A stretch of 21,663 nt of DNA from Ophioceras dolichostomum (lineage: Eukaryota; Ascomycota; Sordariomycetes; Magnaporthales; Ophioceraceae), in NCBI GenBank assembly GCA_003049485.1, contig PYST01000502.1:1-21663 (forward strand), read 5' to 3'. A model generated the notes under the pieces. It did no database searches. It worked only from the letters and a program-made list of their open reading frames with translations, and was not told the origin of the DNA. Positions 10,801 to 18,060 of the stretch are shown here, one piece after another. The stretch's first letter is position 1. Every line of letters begins with the position of its first letter. The position numbers and the translations under genes were made by a program.

Positions 10801-11632
10801 GTCGCACAGCATCATGGGCTGTCCACCCCGATGGTTGTCCCCGGTCCTCCCGCCGCCAGAGGACGGCAGCGGCAGACCATACGCCTTCCTCTCCCCCACG
10901 AACCCCAACCGTCTCCACTTCCGCACCTTGTCCGCGAAGTTCTCCCTCGAGCCTAAAGTCCGCGTCCGCAAGGACAAGTTTCATTTTTCTTCCTTCTCAG
11001 TTTCTTCTCCGGGCGCAGACGTCCACCTCGTCCGCGTCCTAGACCCTCGGGGCTTCGCGGCCGGGTATGTGCATGTCTCCAGCGATGACGTCTCCGTCAT
11101 GCCTCCGGTCGAGACCAAACCGGGAAACCCGTCGATTTCGAGGTCGCATTATCACCGCAAGCGCGAGTTCATCGTCCTGTCGCGCAGCAGCACGCGGCCC
11201 GACCCGTACGTCGGACAGGAGCTGCTGCACGCCACGCCGCTCGCGGAGCTAGGAAGGGTGTACTCCATGGCGTTCCTCCTCGGCGGCGTGGACAGATTGC
11301 GGCCGACCTCAGGCGACGAGGAGGACTTCGCGACCGGCGGTCAGCAGGGTACTCAGGGGTCACAAAGCCGACGACGGAACAGGGAGAGGGCCGAGCGGAG
11401 GCGGAGAAGGCTCATCAGCGGCGACGAACCTGATATCGACGAGCTGGCGCATTTTGATACGAGGGTTTATGACGCGAGCACGCCCTGGGGACTGTTCAAT
11501 GTCATGATGATCGAGTGGAGGCTCGATGAGAGGACTGGAAGCAAAGTGGCGGAGAGGGTTGGGGTTGGAAGGGTGCATGTGGCTGCTTTTATGGGGGCAG
11601 GGCCTGTTGAGAGGGATGTTGTTCTTGAGTGA
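7874..11632 (+). CDS. HET-domain (heterokaryon incompatibility) protein, 1252 aa
   Basis: This is a single uninterrupted frame. The ATG at 7874 (acaATG, A at -3) is the first in-frame ATG. Residues 1 to about 340 are Ser/Pro/Arg-rich and probably disordered. Two cysteine pairs follow (C359-x2-C362 and C400-x2-C403), of the kind often found before HET domains. The HET core spans about 550-745: YVTLSYTWG (562-570), LWVDALCIVQD (617-627) and WNNRAWTLQE (710-719) match the three classical HET blocks. An Asp-rich insert lies at about 762-790. FPSWSWLGWTG (about 877) and a C-terminal IEWRL / VGVGRVHVAAF block are also usual in full-length HET proteins. The family triggers cell death when incompatible fungal strains fuse; the partner of this protein cannot be read from the sequence. 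No NACHT or WD repeats, lipase or transmembrane segment is evident. The gene looks intact. Its 3' end converges on the SDR gene. Confidence 0.93.
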   Translation: MLSHRRQGSSVSVSSRIRNIFSLRGGSNKEDTSRTVGFAPEPSQPTEEAAPTPHHPAVCAFLAVDRRGSIGGHSLLANSPDAERGTINGGILRAQTCPNLVSLGSSVSTRTGRPHYAGFGKPPARRPGILTPERVSPTIHHLPCCEEVISPPHGILRPSSSLDHKKTVPRSSSVPRPSTAASPSSATSGKESVLVPAQSPWLFLRNGFFPSARSRSPVDSQGSKVGLGLEESFFESQRSSLGDDKATRPILCESPRSLHPPTSSSAFFTFPRSRRHSRSGSGPRLKTADSTQSAGQASSSSSLTASSSLGNGRGVRFVCDVNLNKRYDTAPSSMVPAWYIKQVENGGDGHAGTGMRSLCANCRHIDMTALFDQEETEFRPHPRDFIVLGNLLNLMTRTDCGLCQLAARVIVHDASLDIPLDLTESQREDEHKVALVGLLEETYYLCPVRLTLPDRRTSELYIFRGRDLKSSSTQPRRSMAIRQIETEVDHLQQSSGRLLRNPGEIDFEWVREHLRSCDGCDSSSSGSGSGRLQTASPSRPQPLRAVDVHKMCVVDLSPEDRYVTLSYTWGDADQLLLQRWNHSALRHPRGLLNFWDSIPRTIQDAIKLGREIGERYLWVDALCIVQDDPDDVDAQLAEMGGVFAGSVLTICACCGEDAGHGLPGVEPGTRSTRQVVEMVGRHIVGNVLPSLGPGGGGCGDHLGGWDGVTWNNRAWTLQEHLMSRRKLLITDDCATWWCGHCVAAEDENGTHFHSYSPSSSRTEDGDDDNDGDDDDAPHPSPSFPQCSPNLNDDHGITDRRSNMDIYASIVAEYTRRDLTSPHDAGRAVSGLLRDLEPLFLGTFLSGLPDTELSAALLWCPLGASTRRVDPDTQKPLFPSWSWLGWTGQAAYPWLAERSMPLAEEAGSPLLWRNMAPDIEDPRHDGWFTGYEYRLNGLPHPNAGGRNLHGADCEWREDDEDRWLHFDESQDKDTGSSSHSIMGCPPRWLSPVLPPPEDGSGRPYAFLSPTNPNRLHFRTLSAKFSLEPKVRVRKDKFHFSSFSVSSPGADVHLVRVLDPRGFAAGYVHVSSDDVSVMPPVETKPGNPSISRSHYHRKREFIVLSRSSTRPDPYVGQELLHATPLAELGRVYSMAFLLGGVDRLRPTSGDEEDFATGGQQGTQGSQSRRRNRERAERRRRRLISGDEPDIDELAHFDTRVYDASTPWGLFNVMMIEWRLDERTGSKVAERVGVGRVHVAAFMGAGPVERDVVLE
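10160..10202 (+). repeat. GAC/GAT-rich low-complexity coding tract
   Basis: A degenerate gatgac-type run inside the HET gene encodes an Asp-rich loop (about residues 762-775) between the conserved WTLQE block and the C-terminal region. It is probably variable in length between strains. Confidence 0.6.
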
Positions 11633-12078
11633 TGGCGACGATAAGCGATGAGTATGAGTGATTGGTGACGCCGAACAGAACCACGCCGTGAGAGGTATAG
11701 GGAAAGAAGACAGAATTTGTTCAAGGGGGATTCGAGATGATAGAGAGAACCTGGGGGAGATAAGTTGGACACATTTTTCTTGTTTTGTTTTCATACATGC
11801 ATACTTATTGGGGCAATTTGGCTTGGCTGGGTTTCATGTTGGGATCTAGAACAGGAAGAGAAAAGAGAAAGAAGATGCAAAGTAGTCTATTGCTAACGAA
11901 AAAAGAAAGGAGTTATGAGTTGCGCGTCCAATTTACTACGAGGAGTGTTTTCGTATTAGCAAGTACAGCAAACGTTCAAATCAAGCAAGATTTTATCACA
12001 CGACCTACTTGTGCTACGACTGCTTCGTGTTAACGTGCTTTCTGCTCCCCCACCCACAAGCCCTAAAGTTCCCTCCCA
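11633..12078. other. Convergent intergenic region (HET / SDR 3' ends)
   Basis: This is a 446-bp stretch between two converging genes. It is AT-richer than its flanks and would carry the 3' untranslated regions of both. I see no gene and no clear structured terminator. Confidence 0.6.
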
Positions 12079-13166
12079 TCACTTGTGCTTGTCCAGCACT
12101 TCCTCAGTCCACTCCCACAACTTCGCCGCAACCTCTGGATCCCTCGCTTTCTTGTACTTCTCTACCGTGTCGCCCCGATACCTACCCACCGGCATGTAGA
12201 ACCCGCCGTTCACCATCTCGTCCCTCTTCCCCACGACCGCGCACCAAATCTGGCTGTGCGCCCCTTCCTCCGGGCTCAGGATGGGCGTCCCCGTCAGAAG
12301 GTTGGGCACGTAGATGAGCGTCCGGTCCCAGAACGTCGTCCCCGTCACGAGCTCCGTCTTCACGACGCCCGGGTGCACCGACACCGTCAGCAGGGTCGGA
12401 AATCGACGCGCGAGTTCAGCAGCGTAGAGCAGGTTCGCGAACTTAGATTGGCCGTAGGCGAACCACCGGCCCGTGAAGCTGGAGTAGTGCTCCAGGGAGC
12501 TGAGGCGCTGGTACGAGATACCGTCTGTGGTGTTGTGGCCGCGCCAGGCGAGCGATGTGAGAATTATTATACGCACGTCGCCCACAGGCGTAGTGTCAGG
12601 CCCCTTATCAGTGGGAGTGGTGGCAGCAGTCTGCAGGAGGACCGGTAGCAGATGCCGGATCAGCATCGCGTGCCCGAGGTGGTTCGTCGCGAAGTGGATC
12701 TCGTAGCCGTTCGGGCTGAGGCGTGGAGGGCCGACCATCACGCCGGCATTGCAGATGAGAACGTCGAGGCAGGGGAGGTTCGGCACGAGGGGGATGCAGG
12801 CGTCGCGGACGGAGGCGAGGGATGCTAGGTCCATTTGCACGAAGGTCATGGTGACGGATGGGGAGAGCTTTTTGAGCTCGGAGATGAGCGTTGAGGCCGT
12901 GCTGGCGTTGCGGCCGCTGAAGAGGATCTGGGACGGGTTGTGCTTGGCGAGCTGCAGGATGGTTTGGCGGCCGATGCCGGCGGTTCCTAGATAGGCAGGT
13001 TAGGTGAGTGAAGTTGCGGGGGCTTGGTTGGCTTGGTTGGCGCAGGGGAGAAGCGAAAGAAAGTCCGAGCCATAAGCTGCGAGTGGTTAGGGTGCTTACC
13101 TCCTGTAACGAAGATGACTTTCCCCTCGAGCGAGGGGATGTCTTTGTCTGGGTCGAAGGGAGCCAT
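12079..13166 (-). CDS. Short-chain dehydrogenase/reductase (classical SDR type), 324 aa
   Basis: There are two exons: 13166-13100 and 12986-12079. The 113-nt intron runs 13099-12987 (gtaagc ... ctatctag). Splicing rebuilds the cofactor motif TGGTAGIG (residues 21-28) across the junction, which is strong support. Other SDR landmarks are NAG (102-104), N124, catalytic S167 (ILTSLA), Y200-GQS-K204 (YxxxK) and PG (228-229). The complete set and normal length imply an active NAD(P)-dependent oxidoreductase, closest in layout to the retinol dehydrogenase/WW-domain oxidoreductase-like fungal SDRs. The substrate is unknown. No signal peptide or membrane anchor is seen, so it is probably cytosolic. 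The ATG at 13166 is the only sensible in-frame start; the longer frame upstream opens only with TTG. A TATATAA lies about 155 bp upstream. It is divergent from the bZIP gene. Confidence 0.93.
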
Positions 13167-13323
13167 GCAGCCAAGCGCCTTGGCAGATCGGCCGATGGGC
13201 TCCGGGATGTGTACGTGAAGTCTAGGTGAGATGGCCAGCTGCAATAAATAGAGCTACTAGCAGGTTGAGATTTAGTAACAGGCCTCTTCCGTTTTGCTTC
13301 TTGAACTTCGGGAGACGGTGTCG

Positions 13324-13331
13324 TTATATAT
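13324..13331 (-). promoter_or_regulatory. TATA box of the SDR gene
   Basis: The minus strand reads atatataa about 155 bp before the SDR start codon. This is a plausible spacing for a fungal TATA element with a short leader. Confidence 0.45.
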
Positions 13332-13871
13332 GGCAAGTCTGATGATGCTGGACGTGTCATCCTTGAGCATTGCGTGTCTCGATGTCCACTCGCGGCCTAA
13401 CCCAACCCCGGAATGACCAGGGCTCTTTTTCCCTTCCGGCCCCAGCCCCGCCACCTTCGACATATCGACGCCAGCATCATGGGCTCAAAGGCAAACAAGC
13501 TCTCCAGCGTTGTAAGTGCCTTGCAGAAACAAGGGGGTCGTCTAGCTCGACAGTCGGCAGCCCGAATCGGGACAGTGGGGCGTAATCCAATTGCAGGGAT
13601 CCCCACCCACGCTTTACCAAATTAGGCTCAGGGGTCATAAGCCGGCGACCTACGCCGCCGTCAGCTTGGGTCGGCCGAGCTGTAAGGTCCTCCTCCGAAA
13701 ATAATAGGGCCCGCCGGAGGTTCTCGTCTCCCATCTTCGTCTTTGCATCATCATTCTGCGTCGTCACCTCCGCGCTGCCTGTCTGCTAACCTTCATAGTC
13801 TTGCATATTAGTGCGGCACCTCTCTCCCGTTGGAGACACATCGCCATAAGCCCGTCGCATTGCATTCCACG
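13332..13871. other. Divergent SDR / bZIP intergenic region
   Basis: The two start codons are 705 bp apart and face away from each other, so this region probably holds both promoters. Small frames exist on both strands (including a 48-codon one at 13479-13625), but none is recognisable. No long repeat is seen. Confidence 0.5.
13479..13625 (+). CDS. Possible 48-aa small ORF
   Basis: It starts at an ATG in a good context (A at -3, G at +4) and encodes a basic peptide beginning MGSKANKLSSVVSALQKQGG and rich in Arg/Ala/Gly. It lies in the divergent promoter region, about 390 bp before the bZIP start. It could be a small protein, an upstream ORF of the bZIP transcript or chance. I recognise no family. 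Confidence 0.18.
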   Translation: MGSKANKLSSVVSALQKQGGRLARQSAARIGTVGRNPIAGIPTHALPN

Positions 13872-15248
13872 ATGTCAATGGAGAGCCAGATGAAGACGCT
13901 TGATGTGGCGCCGATGGGCCAGCTGTCTCAGGTAGGTCTTGCCAGCCCGCCGATTGGGCCCCTCCGTCTCGACAGCACAAGTCCATGGCGTCTGTTAGTA
14001 CTCCTGGTGGCTGATGTTGTGGGATCCGCAGGCCAGAGATCATGACGACGACTGGACGGGATTAAAGGATCGCGCCGAGAGGAAGAAGCGGCAGAATCGC
14101 CTGAACCAGCGAGCTTGGCGTAAGTCCTTGGTGTAGGAGGGCTCAACCCCTTCTGTTTAGCTGGGCCCCTTCCCCCTCCCCATTTACCATCTCAGCATGT
14201 CTCCGCGGCGTGCGTGCCGTCCGTTGACGCTGGTGTCTGTCTCCCTGGCGAAATAGGCAAACGACAGGCCGAGTCGCAGGCCCAAGCTCGTGCTGCGCTG
14301 GGGAAGCATCAGCCGCCTGGCTCGGTATTTGTCTTCGAGCACTGGGGGGCCGATGAGGCTGCTTCCAAAGTAAAGCCGAACGTGCAAGTCACCGCGCTTG
14401 CCCATTCCTCGGCGGACTTCGTCGCCAAAGCTGCTGCCCTGGCTGTCACTGCTACCAGCACCCGCCAAAGTGATGACCACGGAGCCTTCGCCCATCGGCA
14501 TCTCGTCCTCCGAGAATGGTCAATATCACGGAATTCTTCCTACGACCAAACACCGCAGGTCCCATCCAAGCTTCCATCATCCCGACGGATCTCTCCCGTG
14601 ATCGACTACCTCGATGTGGGCATCAAACCCTGGTCGCCACCGCCACCCGCATCATCATTATCGACATCCCGCCCACTCTCCTCCCACCAAACAACCACCC
14701 TCCTTCCCCTCTCCCCCGACCACCGTCTTATAACCCTAATCCAATTCAACGTCCTCCGCGGCACCTTCGTCAACTTAACAATCCTATCCCTCCTCTCCAT
14801 CCTCCCCCACGAATGCGTCGGCGCCCTCCCGCACATCGACATAACCTCGCTCGTCCCCTCCGACCCTTCCTCCATCCCGCCCGCCCTGCGCCCGACGGCT
14901 CTACAAAAATCCATCCCCCACGCGCACTGGATCGACATCACGCCCGACCCGGACATGCGTGACAACATGATCAGACTGGAGGGTACATTCGACAACGACG
15001 ACATGTGCGACGACCTCGTCGGTGGCCTGTACGAGGGGCTGGACGACTGCGAGAGCAGGGGTATCATGCTGTGGGGCGATCCGTGGCTGGTCGAGTCGTG
15101 GGAGGTCAGCAAGGGCTTTGTGAGGAAATGGGGGTTTTTGCTGAGGGGGTGTAGGGGCACGATGGAAGCGACTGATCGGTGGAGGGAGTTTAGGGGCGAG
15201 GAGGCCATCGATTGGGTTGGGTTGGGCGTTGTTGGTAAGGTTGTTTAG
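13872..15248 (+). CDS. bZIP-type transcription factor with DUF3425 domain, 379 aa
   Basis: There are three exons: 13872-13931, 14032-14119 and 14257-15248. Intron 1 (100 nt) is gtaggt ... ccgcag with ctgat as a possible branch site. Intron 2 (137 nt) is gtaagt ... aatag. Splicing joins ERKKRQNRLNQRAW to RKRQ, rebuilding a fungal bZIP basic region (residues about 33-53) with the N-x7-R core (N42, R50). The C-terminal part, about 205-340, matches DUF3425: LIQFNVLRGTFVN, MRDNMIRLEGTFD, DDLVGGLYEG, WGDPW and WEVSKGFVRKWGFLL. Such proteins are nuclear regulators, often next to secondary-metabolism or stress genes. No leucine heptads follow the basic region, so the zipper is poor or absent. The first ATG was chosen because exon 1 stays in phase; ATGs at codons 3 and 7 are alternatives. 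It is likely to regulate neighbours such as the divergent SDR, which is inference. Confidence 0.9.
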
Positions 15249-16368
15249 GTAAGGAGGCGGGGAGGTATGCACGTTAAGGAAGGGGGAGGAGGGAGGTACG
15301 GCTTGTAATATCATAGCGCTGATGATTGATGATTCTGGGCATCGACCACTACCTCGGTAGGTTTCCGTTTCTATTTATTACTTTTTGTGGGCACGCTTAC
15401 ATGCCTATGCTTCCGCTGTTGGTAATATCGACCCTGCTCCCAACCTAAGTAGTTCTTAGTGGCGTATTTTATATCCTAACCTCTTCGTTCTCCCCCGCAC
15501 AACTTGTGCATTATCATTTTCACCATCATGACTGTTCTAATAGCACAGGCACCACTCTAGTCAACCTGGAACATACCTCCAAAGCCACGACGGGCCTAAC
15601 GATCATATACACCCGCACCGCCTCCCACGTCATCTACAAAACCTCACCGAAATACTCCCGCGTCCTCTCCCTATGCGCCACCCGATCATTGACCTCGGGA
15701 ACAGCACACCTGGCACCTCCTTCCCCAGAAACGCGCACAGCGGCTCCCACCCGTCCTCGAGCCGAAACTCAAGTCTTCTATCCTCCTCGGGCTCCATCAC
15801 CCAAATCCTCGTATAATACCCTTCCCAAACCTCCCTCGCCTTCTCAGTCGTGATCTGCTGGCAATCAGTCACCCCGAACGCCCCCAGCACCATCTTCTGC
15901 ATCGCCTGTATTCCGCGGAACCCCGTCAGGGGCGAGGTCAGCGGCACCAATTACTTCTTGGGCACGCGAGGGAAGACCGGCTCGAGCACCTGCGCGCGGA
16001 AGGAGGGCCACCAGCGTTCGAAGTCGCGCTGCACGATGATGACGCGCGCAGATGGGTAGAGCGGGATGAGGTGCGGGGCGAAGAAGGAGGCGGCGCCTGT
16101 CACGACGTCGTAGGATTAGCCAAGGCCGAAGAGGATGTCCCAGTCTAGGCGGGTGTATGGGGGTGTGGGACGAGGTGTCTGCGTATGCGACGACGGCCAC
16201 GCGGCCTCGGCGGCGCGTTCGAGAGCTGCGTAGCTTGAGAGCGGCATGTCGTCTAGGATGTGGTGCGAGCGCAGGCCGAGGATCTTGTATGCGCGCGCCA
16301 TGAAGAGCGTGCTGCTTCGCATTAGGGAGGCGTGGATTAGGATCGGGCCGACGCAAGGGGTGTCGGAG

Positions 16369-16390
16369 GTTGTGGTGGTGGTGGTGGTTG
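16369..16390. repeat. (GTG/GGT)n microsatellite
   Basis: Tandem gtg units on the plus strand encode a run of about seven Thr on the minus strand just before the P-loop-like block of the sulfotransferase relic. Confidence 0.7.
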
Positions 16391-16443
16391 ATGATAGTGG
16401 GAGGGCTGGCGCTGGTGCTTGACTGACGGTATTGGAGGAGGGA

Positions 16444-16810
16444 AAGGCCAGTGGCGACGAGTCAGTCCTCGTCGCGGCGTCGTTGTGGTGGCTCTGGTTC
16501 GCGTATACCATCGCCACTTGGTGTTGGATCGCCACGGCCCGATTCATAACCCCATTTATAGGGTCGGTGGTCTTGCTCAGGGCCAGTTGCTGCTCCAACC
16601 AGTCGTCGAGGTCGTTCTGGTCGACACCTTTCGTCGCAGTAAGCTGGCGTTGTTGGAGAACTCCCTGGATCTCGGCCGGCGATGCTCGCGGGAGGGTTGG
16701 GGTTGGGGCTGGGGCTGGGGCTGGACTGATGGCAACGAAGGTGAAGGCCAGTGGCGAAGAGGCGGTCGTCGAGGCGTTGTCACGCGGGTTCCAGTTTGCC
16801 TCTACTTCCG
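16444..16810 (-). repeat. Two degenerate copies of a segment spaced exactly 300 bp
   Basis: The 14-mer aaggccagtggcga occurs at 16444-16457 and 16744-16757, and flanking bases on both sides remain similar for about 70 bp. At protein level both copies read SSPLAF preceded by a D-x-A-x-T-type stretch and followed by Ala-Pro repeats. The spacing equals 100 codons and keeps the frame, which suggests an old in-frame tandem duplication in the N-terminal extension of the sulfotransferase-like gene. Confidence 0.6.
16694..16724 (+). repeat. (GGGGYT)n hexanucleotide repeat, possible G-quadruplex
   Basis: The plus strand reads gggtt, ggggtt, then three ggggct units. The runs meet the G-quadruplex pattern. 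On the minus strand they encode alternating Pro-Ala and Pro-Thr in the N-terminal extension of the sulfotransferase relic. Confidence 0.7.
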
Positions 16811-16990
16811 CTTTTATTTGGCGTTCTTGCAAGAGCTGGAAGTAGGCCGCGTTGATCTGGGCCTGGACCTGCACCTGAACTAAGTTGGTCCGGATCAGCA
16901 GCGGCTGGCTGTCGTCGTCGTCAACGTTGACTACATCAACGACATCGTCGTCCTGGCCTTTGGACCCAGGAAGAGGCCCGGGGACGATTC

Positions 16991-18060
16991 CAGGCTTTGG
17001 AGAAATTGTAGGTTCGCCCAGATGAAGGAGGAGTCGCGATGCCTCGCACTTGGGCTTCGTACATCGATGGGGGAAGACTGGAGGGTGGGTACCTTACGTA
17101 GGTATGTGGCCGGCCACGGCTGGGTGCGCCTATCTCTATCAGCTAGCAACACTTAGGGACGTCAATAGGCATAAAAAGATCTCGTCAGGCTTTATGTTCT
17201 GCTTGTCAGGCTTTCTCTAGATGCTCATCTCCCGTCGAGATCTCCGGACGGAGACGGTTTTCGGGAAGGAACCCCCTCGGTGTTTTATGCCTTCCACAAC
17301 GGGGTTTTCGCCGTCTTGATAACACAGTGATCACTTGTAGGTTCCTTCCTGTTTCGACTGTGCTCGAGACGGGTTACGGGACATCTCCCCTAAAGGTGTA
17401 ATGGGCATTGAACTTGGTGGCTGCATCAACAGTGACTAGGCAGAGGTACGTCCGTGGCAATATCGGCAGTCACACTTGGGGCACCAGCTTTGCTGACAAT
17501 ATGCTCGACGGCCCATACACACACCCAACGAAAGGAGAGGGAGTACTACGTCGAATAACCAATATCAATCCCGCCCTCCGGCAGCCACACCCACCCTCCG
17601 ATTTAGATATGCCCGCCCGTCGCCCCTCTGCTCCGCTTCTTGCGAGGCTTCGTTAAGTATATCCCGGCTTCCCGGGTGGATCCAGTCTGTATCCAACATC
17701 TTCTTTCACTAGTCCTTGTCCATCTAAGTCTCAGTAGAATCTCCTGGACTTTAAACGAGGGCCTACCTGGTTAAACCTTTCGAATCGAGGGAACTAGACG
17801 TTTAGCATGATCGCGCTAGTGATCCTTTTGTAATGGCGAGTTTTTTACAAGATTCCTTGCAGAGTTGTCAGCGGGCTTTGTTATTCGATGCGAAACAAGG
17901 CGCTACAGGACTCGGAAGCATGCGGTGGGCGCGGTGGCACTCAGTAGCACACATTATTAATCACTATCACCATTAAACAAAAACAAGTCAAAAATCAACG
18001 CTCGAATGTTAAATCCCCCGGCCACCGCACCGCCCGCCTACCGTCCCTTCTTCTTGCCCC
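16991..18060. other. Intergenic region, no recognisable gene
   Basis: There is no convincing ORF. The left 100 bp continue the open frame of the sulfotransferase relic. A 10-mer gtcaggcttt is repeated at 17184-17193 and 17205-17214. The right end would carry the 3' untranslated region of the beta-lactamase-like gene. Confidence 0.5.

Larger units (their letters stand above)
15526..16990 (-). pseudogene. Broken sulfotransferase-like gene (Sulfotransfer_4 / fungal type)
   Basis: On the minus strand a P-loop-type block (ILIHASLMRSSTLFMARAY) is followed by LGLRSHHILDD, DWDILFG, YDVVTGAASFFAPHLI, YPSARVIIVQRDFERWWPSF and DGWEPLCAFLGKEVPGVLFP. This is the order found in fungal P-loop sulfotransferases that move sulfate from PAPS. 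Two in-frame TAA stops (16116-16118 and 15951-15953) interrupt one otherwise continuous frame. Near 15698 one C appears lost from a C-run; the next frame gives the expected EVNDRVAHRERTREYFGEV and then a TAG (15634-15636). The 5' part is unusual: an in-frame region with no ATG, rich in Gln, Ala, Pro and Ser, contains a 300-bp-spaced internal repeat and extends open to about 17090. The true start is lost or lies in an unrecognised exon. It is non-functional as read unless stops are bypassed. Confidence 0.78.

Noticed and set aside
9336..11042. Long plus- and minus-strand alternative frames inside the HET gene (up to 314 codons)
   Set aside because: They are by-products of very GC-rich coding sequence. 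Their products are Thr/Ser/Pro/Arg low-complexity, while the main frame carries all three HET motif blocks.
12608..13360. 250-codon minus-strand frame overlapping the SDR gene
   Set aside because: It reads through the intron in a different phase and shows no motif. The spliced frame restores TGGTAGIG and the whole SDR motif set.
13511..13527. 15-nt GT..AG interval (gtaagtgccttgcag) in the small ORF as an intron
   Set aside because: It is far too short for splicing. The frame reads through it without a stop.
14606..15208. 200-codon minus-strand frame
   Set aside because: It is antisense to the DUF3425 exon and has no recognisable motif. The plus-strand product matches DUF3425 along its length.
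15720..16160. Reading the sulfotransferase stops as removed by an intron
   Set aside because: The base context near 16116 resembles a branch site and acceptor, but no suitable GT donor lies just upstream, and the bases on both sides of the stop encode expected family residues.
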